From: Physella acuta | Taxonomy: Eukaryota > Mollusca > Gastropoda > Physidae | Length of the DNA stretch: 64,000 nt | Assembly: GCF_028476545.1 (NCBI RefSeq) | Contig: NW_026731924.1 | Coordinates: forward strand, 900,001-964,000 | Direction: 5' to 3' | In this document: positions 1-57,385 of the stretch, one piece after another | How the letters are laid out: every line of letters begins with the position of its first letter | How positions within the stretch are numbered: position 1 is the first letter of the stretch | Translations under genes and position numbers: made by a program | The notes under the pieces: generated by a model | What the model was told of the DNA's origin: nothing | Databases searched by the model: none | Seen by the model: the letters and a program-made list of their open reading frames with translations, nothing else

Positions 1-600
1 TTCTTGGATCGTAGTTGATGGGCTGAAGGGTTGTAAACACTGCCGCCTAGATGTTGTATGAAAGAGTTGACTGTACGTTATCATCCTCTTTAATATTGAG
101 TTAGAGTCCATCTCGGCGACCGCCCGAAGTTAGGGGCGTCGCGGGGCGCTATCGGGAGCTACCAGATACACTACCACAGGGACGCCAAGTACAGTCACGT
201 GTCGCGATTGTAGGTTGCTCTTAAAAACGCACGTAGGAGCCATAGTGCTTTAGGTGTGTTAAATCGCACCCTGCCGGGGAGTCGTGGGACACGCCTAATT
301 CGATTTAGTCAACGATTATAGTCATCCATCTTATCCATCGTGTACTGCACTCTTTAAAACAAACGTAGGCGCAAGAGTACTCGCGGTGGAGCCCGGTTCG
401 CTGAATCGCACCCTGCCGGAGGATGCGCCTGATTCAACTGAGTGAATGATTATAGTAGCCCATCATATCCACAGATAATCGCACTTTTTAAAGCGAATGA
501 AGGTGTCATAGTGTTCCCGTTGAGCCTGGGGCGCTGAATCGCACCTTACCGGGACGCCACCCCACTAACATTAATTTTTTGTGAAACTTTCCCATTAGTT

Positions 601-637
<37 letters not shown>

Positions 638-1620
638 AAGAGAGAATTACTAAATATCTACTACATATATATATTTATTATACCATTTGTATTGATGCCA
701 TTTATGAAGATACTAGTCGTCCATGCTAGGCCCTGCACTGGACTCGGTGAAAAAACTGTAAAAGACCATGACTTGTGTGTTTATTAAGCAGCATATTCCC
801 TGTTTTGCCCGGGTTTAGGAAATATATTACTTTTCGAATTAACCCTATCCACAACCAAACAAAACCAAAACACACAAAAACCGAAAACATAACGCAAACA
901 CAAACACAAAGAAAACACAAATAAAAGATAGCAAACACAAACACAAGACCAAACACAAACAAAAAAGAAAAGGCAATCACAAACGAAAACATATAAACCC
1001 AACCAAAAACACAAAGAAATCACAAAAAAGCCAATGCAAACGCAAACACAAAGGCAAACACATACACTAACATAAACACAAATAGAATTAGTATACAAAC
1101 TCAAACCTAAACGCAAACAATAATAGTGCTCTGAGTCTAGCCCGGGACGCCAAATGGCTAATTCAACTTAGTAAACGACTATAATCCTCCAATTTATCCA
1201 TAGTATTTTGCACTCACTTAAACGAACGTAGGCGCCATAGCCCGGGGTGCCAAATAGCACTCTGTATGGGCGCCAGAGGACGCCCTGATTCGATTTAGTG
1301 AAGGACTTTTGTAAGCTTTCTCATCTTTAGTCTATCCAGTCTATCGCACTGTTTAAAAAGAACGTAAGCGCCCAAACGCTCACGAGAAGGCTCGGGGCCC
1401 AATATGGCACCCTGTCGGGGCGCCAGAGGACGCCCGGATTCAATTATATTACTATAGTAATATTTCTTATCCATAGTCTATCGCTCTGTTAAAAACGGAC
1501 GTATGCACCATAGGGCTTACAGGATAGGCCGGGGCGCTGGCAGACGTGCCTGATTCAATTTAGTGAACGACTATGATACCCCAGCTTTTACGCAAACCGA
1601 AAGATAGAAATAAACATAGA
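1..1620. repeat. Degenerate satellite-like repeat, about 130-150 bp unit
   Basis: A poorly conserved block recurs about every 130-150 bp. It contains an 'AATCGCACCCTGCCGG'-like segment, then 'GATTCAATTTAGTGAACGA', then a TATCCA/ATCGCAC stretch, then 'TTTAAAACGAACGTAGGCGCC'-like sequence. Copies are recognisable near 224, 362, 492, 1,200, 1,330 and 1,480. The run is interrupted at 600-1,110 by simple repeats. No coding content is supported. It looks like an old, decayed tandem family; its class is unknown. Confidence 0.55.
600..1112. repeat. GA microsatellite and A/C-rich simple repeat
   Basis: Bases 600-645 are a (GA)n run. Bases 840-1,110 are a degenerate 'AAACACAAACAC' repeat. Open frames on the minus strand here (Cys/Val/Phe-rich) are a product of the repeat and not a gene. 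Confidence 0.8.
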
Positions 1621-2484
1621 TGTCATTTAGTAGCGGATTCTAAACTGTTATTGATTAAAAATAATAATTAGTAAACAGTGTGTTCAGTGTATAAAATAAA
1701 TAAAAGGCAGTAGTTAAAATATCCGTGTTTTACTTACCATATTGCAATCTATCAATCCACGCTAATTCTATAATTTTTTTCTAACACCAAAACAAAGTAA
1801 TAAAAAGTATTTATTTCCCCGCCATTAAATGGAATTAATATTCGTTTTGTGATCTATCAAGGGAAGTAATTGGCAATAAAGGATCAAAGTGAAGTAATTT
1901 GTACACTTTTAAAACTTTTGTGAAGGATGATACTGATACATATTCGTTGACTTTGTTTATTCCACATGACTTTAATTAAAATTATACGTTTGGGAAATGA
2001 AATTTATTTTACATACCCTTATATAATATTTTTTTAAAATTATTACTTTTAGATAATAAACACTTAGGTATGTTACTACTATATGCTTCTATTGTCAAAA
2101 TGTCCGTCCTCGGTTCATTGTCATATAAATACATACAGAGCCACAGAATCCGTTTGAGCTTATCACATATATTGTCTCTGGTTTGCACACTATAAGATTC
2201 TGCATGTTAATATAAGGACCCTCTCTAAGGAACTAAGATTCGCATAATCACCTCAACATAGTTCATATAGGGCGATCTGCATTGAAAGCCTACATTGCAG
2301 CTCAACGCATTTTCTTTAAATATACACCCTAGTGCACCATAGAGCGCCACATTTGAACGCGACATTTGCTTACACAACGTCCCGGCTATGTTGACATTTG
2401 GAGGCTGCGTTTTGAGTTTGGTAAGCTGATCCAGCTCAGTCTATGTATGGGGGATAACCTAGCTTTAGATACCATATGGGAAAT
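1621..2484. other. AT-rich stretch, no feature seen
   Basis: Low-complexity AT-rich DNA with no long open frame, no splice-bounded exon and no tandem repeat that I can support. Confidence 0.5.
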
Positions 2485-2722
2485 ACCATTAGTCACCGTA
2501 AGCCAATGGTGATACCATTAGTCACCATAAACCAATGGTGATACCATTTGTCACTATAAACCAATGGTGATGCCATTTGTCACTATAAACCAATGGTAAT
2601 ACCATTAGTCACTATATACCAATGGTGATACCATTAGTCACTATAAACCAATGGTAATACCATTAGTCACTATATACCAATGGTGATACCATTAGTCACT
2701 ATAAACCAATGGTGATGCCATT
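2485..2722. repeat. 29-bp minisatellite with internal inverted repeat, about 8 copies
   Basis: The unit is about 29 bp and is bounded by ACCATT and AATGGT, which are reverse complements, so each unit can form a small hairpin. Units differ by a few substitutions (GTCACC/GTCACT, ATTAG/ATTTG). Confidence 0.8.
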
Positions 2723-2745
2723 AACAAACGGGTTATACCCAGGGC

Positions 2746-2832
2746 TGTAGGAGTGGGGTGGGGGCGAGGGGTGGGGGCGATGGGTGGGGGCGAGGGGTAG
2801 GGCCGAGGGGTGGGGGCGAGGGGTAGGGGGCT
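2746..2832. repeat. G-rich 14-bp minisatellite
   Basis: About six imperfect copies of GTGGGGGCGAGGGG. Closely spaced G3-G5 runs on the plus strand make G-quadruplex formation plausible. Confidence 0.7.
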
Positions 2833-2885
2833 GCGCCATGCTGACGGTGGCTACTGCACGTGCCGATCTTTCAGAACTTCTGTTG

Positions 2886-3395
2886 TTATGTAGGGGATAG
2901 ATCACGTCATGCTTCATGTAGGGGATAGACCACGTCATGCTTCATGTAGGGGATAGATCACGTCATGCTTCATGTAGGGGATAGATCACGTCATGCTTCA
3001 TGTAGGGGATAGATCACGTCATGCTTCATGTAGGGGATAGATCACGTCATGCTTCATGTAGGGGATAGATCACGTCATGCTTCATGTAGGGGATAGATCA
3101 CGTCATGCTTCATGTAGGGGATAGATCACGTCATGCTTCATGTAGGGGATAGATCACGTCATGCTTCATGTAGGGGATAGATCACGTCATGCTTCATGTA
3201 GGGGATAGATCACGTCATGCTTCATGTAGGGGATAGATCACGTCATGCTTCATGTAGGGGATAGATCACGTCATGCTTCATGTAGGGGATAGATCACGTC
3301 ATGCTTCATGTAGGGGATAGATCACGTCATGCTTCATGTAGGGGATAGATCACGTCATGCTTCATGTAGGGGATAGATCACGTCATGCTTCATGC
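2886..3395. repeat. 28-bp minisatellite, about 18 near-identical copies
   Basis: The unit GTAGGGGATAGATCACGTCA + TGCTTCAT is repeated about 18 times with almost no variation, which implies recent expansion or homogenisation. Each unit contains TCACGTCA (reverse TGACGTGA), close to a bZIP (CRE/UPRE-like) binding site. Confidence 0.9.
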
Positions 3396-3396
3396 A

Positions 3397-3697
3397 TCTC
3401 AATCATTTCAAAATCTATTTCCAGAGAGGTACAATACAATTGTTTATAGGGCTGTAGTTTCTGATGACAAAGAAACGAAAAGCGAGTTCTTCTCTGAGTT
3501 TCTCCTGCTCTAAAAGAAGTTTTCCCTTCCAGTGTTTCTATTCATTTTAATTCTATCTAGATCAGTAGATCTGCTATTATTTAACCAATGGATTGAAATC
3601 TGTTTTCCCCACGAAAAACATGTACTTAAATGGGGGGTGACCGGAGGCTATTCCACGCCCTACTTTTTTTTTAAATAGTTAAAAATCTTTGAGTTCT
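3397..3697. other. Unassigned spacer
   Basis: No open frame, exon signal or repeat identified between two tandem arrays. Confidence 0.4.
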
Positions 3698-3895
3698 ATG
3701 TATGTTGATCAATTTATGATAAGGATGTACAGAATAAGGTTTACCTAGCTATGTTGATCAAGTTATGATAAGGATGTACAGAATAAGGTTTACCTAGCTA
3801 TGTTGATCAAGTTATGATAAGGATGTACAGAATAAGGTTTACCTAGCTATGTTGATCAATTTATGATAAGGATGTACAGAATAAGGTTTATAGTG
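3698..3895. repeat. 49-bp tandem repeat, 4 copies
   Basis: The unit begins TATGTTGATCAAGTTATGAT and ends AGAATAAGGTTTACCTAGC. There are four nearly identical copies; the outer ones read TGATCAATTTATG instead of TGATCAAGTTATG. Confidence 0.85.
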
Positions 3896-3925
3896 ACATG
3901 ATCACGTGATCATGTAAAATGTAAC

Positions 3926-4146
3926 AGTAAAAGTTCCCTGACGGTCTATGGGGCAAGTGAAGTAGAGCTCGCCTGTTTCTGTGACCTCGGCATATGAAGG
4001 GATAGTGTGGTCAGCAATATGCACAGTCGCCTTTACTTTCTCTAACGTGAGTTAGGCACCCATCAGAGCTGGGTGAACTCAGGGACTCGAGCACGAGACA
4101 TTCGGGTTAGCAGTCTAGCTCTCTACCGCTAAGCCACTCCGTCCTA
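3926..4146 (-). mobile_element. tRNA-derived SINE, family 1, minus-strand copy
   Basis: Read on the minus strand, this starts with a tRNA-like head (GGACGGAGTGGCTTAGCGGT, A-box-like) and continues into a body shared with the copy at about 24,762-25,015 ('CTAACTCACGTTAG', 'CATATGCCGAGGTCACAGAA', 'GACCGTCAGG'). The B-box region is decayed here. The shared tRNA-like head and body define a SINE; I cannot name the library family. Confidence 0.75.
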
Positions 4147-5028
4147 TTGGGCTATTGTCCATTCGTTTAGATGGGCATTGTCTATGGACATTTGTGCAAA
4201 TATCTTTTGCGACAGTAACTGGACCTAATTGATGTTCGTCAGTTCACAAGGTCAATTGATTCTATTTGGTTCTACACAGCCGACGTAATTCTGCCCAGCG
4301 TTCAGCGCTGCCATTGAACGAACTGTGACGACTTACTGGAGGCAACACGATGTAGCGAGGGCGACCCATGAAACTAACTGCCGCACGACCTCTCAAACTC
4401 ACCATTAACAACCGTCTCCGTAGGATAAGTGACATTGACCCCAACTACTATAGCAGGCTTGATACAGGTACAGCAGACAAAACGCGGGTCAAGGCTTGCC
4501 GGCCGTCAAACCACTGCCCTCCCCCAGGGGTCGCTGATAAGACGCCATATTGGTTAGGTCTAGCCGGGCTTTTCTCCGCTGCGGCCCTTCTCGCTCTCAG
4601 GGAACTTGCTGGTTCCAAGAGTGTCCAGGTATCGGCTGACACCTGGCAACAGATCTACGATCGTCTGCTGGCCGCCTGTTCTCAACTTGTCAGTGGCCGC
4701 AGACAAGCAGAAAAACAAACGTCTGAAGCAGACGTTGGGTCCATGCCCAGACAAAGTCTGGCTTGGTCGGGGCTCATCAGCGGGCAGCGCGCCAAGATTG
4801 GCTCCAGCCTCGAGCAGAATGACGCGAGTCCATTCATTGGTACCAGGCCGCCCACTCCCCTCCACTCTTTGTTGATTTCGGCCGAGCTGTGCTCGTGCTA
4901 GAGGCCACCGAAGTCCAGGCGAGCTGGCCAAACACTGTGTGGATGTGAATCGCTTGATGTGAGATTGATGTGAATCTGGTTTGTATCGTCCTGTTCAAAC
5001 ATTTGATTGCAATATTTCCAACACCAGT
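4147..5028. other. GC-richer segment upstream of the + strand gene
   Basis: From about 4,470 to 4,900 the sequence is clearly GC-richer than its surroundings and open in several frames on both strands, for example 4,368-4,901 (+) and 4,560-4,931 (-). None of the translations looks like a known domain, and being open in several frames is expected at this composition. It may be the promoter, CpG-rich 5' UTR or an upstream exon of the gene starting at 5,029. A short direct repeat (TTGATGTGA) lies at about 4,950. Confidence 0.35.
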
Positions 5029-8000
5029 ATGTCTAAGGTAGAAATCTCTCGAGTCTTGTATTGCAGTGAGGGGGCGGGATTAAGTGTTGTCTCCTGCCCT
5101 TTGATACGCCGCTCTAGGCAGGACAAAAATAGCTTGAGGTCGTCCTTGACTCTGGATGACATCAGTTTCTGGCCCCTTGCCCGGGCGCCGTGTGTGTCGA
5201 GAGACAATACGAGTCTGCCCTACCTGTGCCCCGCCCTCTCGCTGCCCCAGCAAAACGTCAACAACGGTGCCCTCCAATCCCGGGGGAGCAGACATGGGTG
5301 CCCCAGACCCCATCGACATGCGGGCAACAAGGGCACAGCCCTCCCGCCGGCGAGGCCCCCCGGTTCAATGCTACACTTGACAAGCCCAACACTACAAGTG
5401 CAGTCGGTAAAAAGCCCATTAAAAGCAGTACTACAAGTGTCAAGTTCAGCTAAATCAGTACTACCAGTAGCAAGTTCAGCTAAATCAGTACTACCCGTAG
5501 CAAGTTCAGCTAAATCAGTACCACCCGTAGCAAGTTCAGCTAAATCAGTACCACCCGTAGCAAGTTCAGCTAAATCAGTACTACCAGTAGCAAGTTCAGC
5601 TAAATCAGTACTACCAGTAGCAAGTTCAGCTAAATCAGTACTACCCGTAGCAAGTTCAGCTAAATCAGTACTACCAGTAGCAAGTTCAGCTAAATCAGTA
5701 CTACCAGTAGCAAGTTCAGCTAAATCAGTGCTAACACTGGCAAGTTCAGCTAAATCAGAACTACCAGTGTCAAGCTCTACCAAATCGGTACTAACACTGG
5801 CAAGTTGTACTAAATCAGTGCTACAAGAACCAGACCACTCATGGCCAATGCTTCCATTAGCGGGTACTTCAGGGCTGAAGCCATTAGCCTCAAAGGCAAC
5901 AAGAGCTAAGGCGACGCGAGCTCTGGCTAGACCCAACATCACGGGAAAAACTGCAGCGACAGGTACTGCAGGGCTGCCTGTGGCAGGTACTGCAGGGCTC
6001 CCTGTGACGCGTACTACATGGCTGACGGTGACAGGTACTACAGGGCTCCCTGTGGCAGGTACCGCAGTGCTCCCTGTGACAGGTACTACAGGGCTGCCTG
6101 TGACAGGTACTACAGGGCTGCCTGTGGCAGGTACTACAGGGCTGCCTGTGACAGGTACTTCAGGGCTGCCTGTGACAGGTACTACAGGGCTGCCTGTGGC
6201 AGGTACTACAGGGCTGCCCGTGGCAGGTACTGCAGGGCTTGAACTAGATACAGGACAGACGCCGATGTTGGCCAGACACCCGAGGAAGCAACACAAAAGT
6301 TCGGCGTCCAAGCGAAGACATTCAGAATCTCTCAGCGGTCAGGCCTTTAGTGGTCAGGTCAAAAAATGGCCAACGTTAGCTGGAAATAGATCCAATTGTT
6401 CTAGAAACTCGGCTAATAAACGTAAGATAAAGAAGAAATTGACGTCATCATACCATAGAATTGGCTCCAGGTTCAAACAATCACGCAAGGTCAACAGGAA
6501 GACAAAAGGAAATCACTCCGCGCCAAACCTTCAGAACGAGGCGTCCAAGATGGCGCCATTGAAGGTCACCCAGCGCTACACATTTCCAATCAGTTTCACC
6601 AAACGTGTTATGCCATTCAAGTTCTGTCAAGATCTGGCTCGCAGGTGCAAAAACCGTTTGAAAACAATGATGACATATAGCTCCGCCCACAGTGGTGCTC
6701 TGGTGGACGACGAGATGTCCGACCCCCCGGGCGAGGACTGGGGCGACTCGCTCAGTCAGGACACGGCATCCACCGAGGAGGTCAGCGATGAGGAGAGTTA
6801 TTTGTACGCCAAATGGGCGGAGCTAAAAACTCTGAAACCTGATCATCTGAAGCAAAAGGTGAGTAGGTGGGTGGGTCCAGGACATGAATGTAGGCGGCAA
6901 GAAAGTGTAAATATATTTATATATTGATATATATTGATATATTGATATATATTGATATATATTTATATATTGATATATATTTATATTTTGAAGTATACTT
7001 ATATTAAGTTATATATTGAAATATATTTATATATTGAAGTATACTTATATTAAGTTATATATTGAAATATATTTATATATTTAAATATATTTATATATTG
7101 AAATATATTTATACGAGCCGACCTGCTGCGTATCATACGCCGCTATTTAGTTGTTTTTTTTTCTACTTTTCAGTAATTTATAATTTGTGAATTCGACAGT
7201 AGCAATGCTGCCACTGAAAATATTTGCTTTAAAACACTAACCCCCCCCCCCTCCCCACGTGAAAGCAGCCTCCTCTTAGTTACCTCCTCTAAGTTTAAAA
7301 TCGTTTCAAACTAAATTATCTGCCCCTAATAGCCGTCACCAAACCCGTCTCTATGATTGTAAAATGTAAACAGCGTGACCACAGCTCACCAGACAATGTG
7401 GGGGTGGGGTGGTAGTGATAGTGATAGATATAAAGAGAGGGGACTGCAAGGAGGCGCTTGCAGCTTGTTTTCTAACGGCTCCCAGAAGAGAATTATATAT
7501 ATAGATAGATAGATATAGAAATATATTTATATTGAAATATATTTATATATTGAAATATATATATTGAAATATATTTATACATTGAAATATATTTATACAT
7601 TGAAATAAATTTATAGATTGAAATATATTTATATATTGAAATATATTTATACATTGATGTGTATTTATATATTGATGTGTATTTATATATTGATGTGTAT
7701 TTACATATTGATGTGTATTTATATATATTTATATATTGATATATATTGATTTCTATTTATACATTGATTTCTATTTATATATTGATTTATAATTATACAT
7801 TGATTTATATTTATACATTGGTTTATATTTATACATTGGTTTATATTTATACATTGGTTTATATTTATACATTGGTTTATATTTATACATTGGTTTATAT
7901 TTATACATTGGTTTATATTTATACATTGGTTTATATTTATACATTGATTTATATTTATACATTGGTTTATATTTATACATTGGTTTATATTTATACATTG

Positions 8001-8994
8001 GTTTATATTTATACATTGTTTTATATTTATACATTGGTTTATATTTATACATTGGTTTATTTTTATACATTGGTTTATATTTATACATTGGTTTATATTT
8101 ATACATTGGTTTATATTTATACATTGGTTTATATTTATACATTGATTTATATTTATACATTGATTTATATTTATACATTGATTTATATTGATATATATTT
8201 ATATATTGATATATATTTATATATTGATATATATTTATATATTGATATATATTTATATATTGATATATATTTATATATTGATATATATTTATATGTTGAT
8301 ATATATATATATTGATAAATATTTTTTTATTGATATATATTTATATACTGATTTATATGTTGATTTATATATTGATTTATGTATATATATATAATGATCA
8401 GTGTTTGCAGTCACCTTGAAAATAAACCCATATTTGAGCCTTTTAAAAAGAATATAGTCTAGGAAAAAAATGTTGGATAGCATGTAAATTATAAATAAGT
8501 TACAGAGGCATTGTTCCCCTACATTTTGATCAAGTATGCTTTTTCATCAGAAAATTTTGGAGATTTTTTTAAAAATATACACAATTGTTTTTACTTCCCT
8601 TCTTAATTTTATCAAAAAGTGAGAACAATTTCAATGCAATTAATTAAAATGATGTACTTATTTTTTAGGTTTAAAAAAATTGGGTCTGTTTTCTGTGTGT
8701 CTTTATGTTTTCAAAAGATTGAGTTTGTGTCATCTACTTATACAGATTTTGCCCTCCAAACATGGTAGTTTTGAGAATGTCAAAAAAAATATTTAAATAA
8801 CTTTTACTTTTTAAGATATATGAACAACTTTAGTATCCACTATCTTAGAATATTCTTCTGGTTAGGATAAAAATGGTGTCACAAGATTCTAACCTGTCTG
8901 ATGAATGTCTGCAGATGAAGATCATGCAACCCTCACTTGCAGGAACAGCCAGGGGAGGAAAGTCTAACACAAGGGACAAGAAAAGAAGAGCGCG

Positions 8995-9001
<7 letters not shown>
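5029..9001 (+). CDS. Unrecognised repeat-containing basic protein, two coding exons (5,029-6,858 and 8,915-9,001)
   Basis: I do not recognise this protein. The open frame runs from ATG 5,029 (A at -3) to a consensus donor AAG|GTGAGT at 6,859. The exon at 8,915-9,001 has a branch-like TTCTAAC and the acceptor TGTCTGCAG; it joins in phase 0 and ends at TGA 8,999-9,001, giving 610 + 28 = 638 residues. Visible parts are: residues about 136-266, 13 decapeptides of type SSAKSVLPVA; about 309-405, 12 octapeptides of type GTTGLPVA; basic clusters near 427 (SKRRHSES) and 461-471 (NKRKIKKKL); an acidic Ser-rich stretch about 559-591; and a basic tail ending DKKRRARK. Both coding repeats are multiples of three (30 and 24 bp), unlike most arrays in the window, which supports translation. 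Basic clusters suggest a nuclear protein (inference). An upstream exon may exist. Confidence 0.65.
5437..5835 (+). repeat. 30-bp coding minisatellite, 13 units
   Basis: In-frame 30-bp units encode decapeptides of the pattern SSAKSVLPVA. Later units drift (VLTL, ELPV, SSTKS, SCTKS). It lies inside the 5,029-6,858 exon. The frame on the opposite strand is also open because the unit has no stop in either strand; that is a shadow. Confidence 0.85.
5955..6245 (+). repeat. 24-bp coding minisatellite, 12 units
   Basis: In-frame 24-bp units encode octapeptides of the pattern GTTGLPVA/T. It is separate from the 30-bp array and lies in the same exon. Confidence 0.85.
6905..7112. repeat. AT-rich (TATATTGATATATATT)-type repeat
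   Basis: Imperfect 15-20 bp units of TATATATTTATATATTGA in the intron of the + strand gene. The same motif resumes at 7,500. Confidence 0.75.
7113..7512 (+). mobile_element. Dispersed element B, copy 1
   Basis: It begins ACGAGCCGACCTGCTGCGTA and ends AGAGAATTATATATATAGAT. The 5' end holds a hairpin (GCGGCGTAT-C-ATACGCCGC, best preserved in copy 3). It is about 75-85% alike by eye to 51,759-52,180 and to a 5' fragment at 54,227-54,413. There is no coding capacity. A non-autonomous transposable element is likely; the class is undetermined. Confidence 0.7.
7513..8395. repeat. 18-bp AT-rich minisatellite
   Basis: Around 20 units of GTTTATATTTATACATTG (about 7,800-8,180), flanked by related TATATTTATATATTGA units. 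Both strands are open for long stretches (Tyr/Ile/Leu or Met/Tyr/Lys), which reflects unit length and not coding. Confidence 0.85.
8396..8914. other. Intron of the + strand gene, no other feature
   Basis: AT-rich sequence ending in a branch-like TTCTAAC (about 8,887) and the acceptor TGTCTGCAG before the 8,915 exon. Confidence 0.5.
8915..9001 (+). CDS. Last coding exon of the unrecognised + strand gene
   Basis: It opens MKIMQPSLAG and ends KKRRARK-stop at 8,999-9,001. The phase 0 start matches the phase 0 end of the 6,858 exon. The exon stops within the last bases of the URB2 3' UTR, so the two genes converge and their ends overlap. Confidence 0.6.
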
Positions 9002-54801
<45,800 letters not shown>

Positions 54802-55164
54802 CTAAAGAAAACCACAAATCAGGTTAGACTTTTTAAGTGGCCATGCACCCAGAGTTCCTCACTAGTGATCTCAAATAGCGGTCACGTGGTTTTTAAAAAA
54901 TAAAAATAAATTGGTTGTGATATGAGAGCCGATCTTATAAAAAAAGTGCCGACAATATTTGCTTTCTTTTTACATAGACTGATAGACTTAATAATGCTTT
55001 ACTTATATAATCATTTTTGTACCTACATAGTTGATATTTTTCAAATTCTATTAATTTTAATGAAACCAACTTTTGAATTTAGCCTCCGTTCTCCAAACCA
55101 AATTTTAAAATGCTTTTCTGGCATATCTAACCCTGCCACCTATTGTTTGTTGTTATGACACGGA

Positions 55165-55300
55165 AATCCCGCCATTTTGCGCGTGGTAAACATTTTTAAA
55201 TTTAATTAGTAGAAGGTCTCTGGAATTTGGCAAAAAAAAACGCCGGAAGTCATGCGTCCGGTCCGGACGCCATATTGTTGTTAGCAACCGACCACGCCTC
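55165..55300 (-). promoter_or_regulatory. URB2: Candidate URB2 promoter with YY1- and ETS-type sites
   Basis: CCGCCATTTTG at 55,169-55,179 and GCCATATTG at about 55,269 fit YY1 sites. CCGGAAGT at 55,243-55,250 fits an ETS site. The segment is GC-richer than its flanks and lies 0.4 kb upstream of the first identified URB2 exon, as typical of TATA-less housekeeping promoters. No transcription start can be seen directly. Confidence 0.45.
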
Positions 55301-55429
55301 CAAGTTAGCGAGTAATACTAATATTTATTAGGCCGGTTCGTCACTTAGATGGCTGGATTGACCTCTGACCCTGAAACGTCACGCGTCGTTTTCTGACGGT
55401 TTCTACGTTTATTTTAGGGGTCCTATCCA

Positions 55430-55810
55430 CGACAAATTAAAGAACTGTTTATCTCGCTAATTCTCATCATTATTTTAACACAAAATGCTAATAAAATAGA
55501 TAATATGACTTAGAATGCCAGAAAAAATCGCGAGAATTGTGTTTGTAAATAATGAGAGGATTTCTAGTGGAGCACTCTCCGTAAAAACTGAACCGCGGCC
55601 AAAAACGACCCAATAACGGGGAAAACGGCTCTGATAACACTAAATTAATATATAATTGAGATAATTACCATGTATATTTACAGTATTATCGATTCTACTT
55701 TCCAAAATCTAATTCCAAAATGAGGTACCCACGCTGACATTTCTATCCGCTATTTTTAGTATCATGACGTCATTGTTACGCTAGTTGCCAGACTGAAACA
55801 ACTAGTTTTT
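55430..55810 (+). repeat. Dispersed repeat G, inverted partner at 61,378-61,800
   Basis: Reverse complement of 61,378-61,800 aligns along about 380 bp (GCAACTAGCGTAACAATGA, ACTAAAAATAGC, TTTTCTGGCATT, CTCATCATTATTTTAA). A perfect CRE (TGACGTCA) at 55,765-55,772 is altered in the partner. Confidence 0.75.
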
Positions 55811-56149
55811 GTTTTTTACGGAATGAACTGTTAAGTCTAGTATTTTAATTATTATTAAATATTATTCAATTGTAGCATGTGCGGAAAAAGTAAAATCATG
55901 GACATTATTATTGTATTAGTAATTTTATTAGTATATTGATTTTTTCTTCACTGTGGGCCGACCGTTGCTGCATTCGTGACCGGTGGTTAACCTCGTCAAC
56001 GCCGCGTGGCCTATTCGTTTATATAATCAGTGATGCTCGTTCAGTGGCCTTTTTCAGCGCTAGGCCTAATTACGGGCGATTTTTAGACTTAATTGATTGG
56101 CCGTTAGCCTTTTTCATTGCTGCGTATTTTAAAAAATGCTCGTTCAGCG

Positions 56150-56660
56150 GCCTTTTTTTTTTTTGGCGCTAAATAATCTGTTTACGGGCATTTTAAGCGT
56201 TTATTTATTTATTTTTTTAAGCTAGACGTAGATCTAGTTAAAAAAAAATATTTTTTTATACAGCTGGCTGATATGCAAACTTTAAAAAAAATGACCGAGC
56301 TTTAAAAAAAAAAAAATGACCAGAAGGGAAATAGGTCTGTTTTTCAATGAGCTTGAAGAAGAAGGGTGGGGGGGGGGGGGGGGGGGGGGGGGAAGAGAGA
56401 GAGAAGTGAAGACACCGACCATCTCGTGTACGCGTGTTCATTCTATGACGTGTACTATAGGCCTGCTGAAGTCAGGGTGACCCCGCGACCGTGGTGGGAT
56501 TTTTCATCCACAGGATAGTAAACATAAGCAAGCAATCACGCGAGTGACGATGTTTGGAGATTTTATTTAAAAAAAAAAAAATCACATACGTCATGTTTTC
56601 AAGATGAAAAAAAAATGTAATGTAAAAAAAAAAAAAGACACTAATACTCATGTATGAACC
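56150..56660. other. Homopolymer-rich intergenic DNA
   Basis: Long A, T and G runs, including a G tract of more than 30 at about 56,360-56,392. No gene seen; the short proline-rich frame on the minus strand is the complement of the G tract. Confidence 0.5.
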
Positions 56661-57239
56661 TCAGCTGCCACACTGTTGACTCAATATAATGTGATTGAGT
56701 GTAAAATGTATTTGTATTTATAAACTATCTTAACTCTTAACTATTACTATCATATTATTTTATGCATATTTTTTAAAATTAGAATTTGAAATAAAAATAT
56801 TTATTATGGTCATTTGATTTATGCAGGTGTTCATTACTTCATAAAATGGTATGAATAACATGTAGAGTAGAATTTAATAAATAATAAAATAACTAGATTT
56901 CTCTAGATCTAGTTTTATTATCAACCAGTTGCTTTTTGTTATTTTCCGGTGAGTAAATAACCTAAGCTGACGCAATTACCATGGCGGGAATTAAAAGCTC
57001 GTGCACACAAGTCCACGACGTCATGTTATGCCGGTCGAGGAGCAAAAACGATGTTCTGACTTTCATTTTCCATTCTCGGAAAAATTTTAAATTCTCTCTT
57101 TTCTCGTCAACCGATTAAGCTAGATATTTAAATGTGGTGTCAAATGTTCTCTTAAGGGGTAAGGAACTTAATGGTGTATTTGAAATAACAGAATATTTAA
57201 TTATAAAAAATCCATAATTAGGCTAAACCTAATATTTAT

Positions 57240-57385
57240 ATATTTTTATTATTCATTCATCTATAATATTTGACACAAATATATCACAATATACTTCTAT
57301 TAAAGCCTTGACAATGAGGTAACTTTTTCGTACGTTACTAGCCGCGGGCGATTTTACGTACCCAAAATGATAGATTACCAAACAT
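57240..57385 (+). repeat. Dispersed repeat H, inverted partner at 60,655-60,800
   Basis: CTTGACAATGAGGTAACTTT then CGTACGTTACTAGCCGCGGG and CGATTTTACGTACC. The reverse complement at 60,655-60,800 is collinear, and the core (CGCGGGC-ATTTTACGTACC) also forms the arms of the palindrome at 61,095-61,353. Confidence 0.7.

Noticed and set aside
726-1116. Cys/Val/Phe-rich minus-strand frames
   Set aside because: They come from the A/C-rich simple repeat at 840-1,110.
5220-6311. 363-codon minus-strand frame opposite the + strand exon
   Set aside because: Shadow of the 30- and 24-bp coding arrays; the plus frame continues far beyond the repeats and ends at a consensus donor, the minus frame does not.
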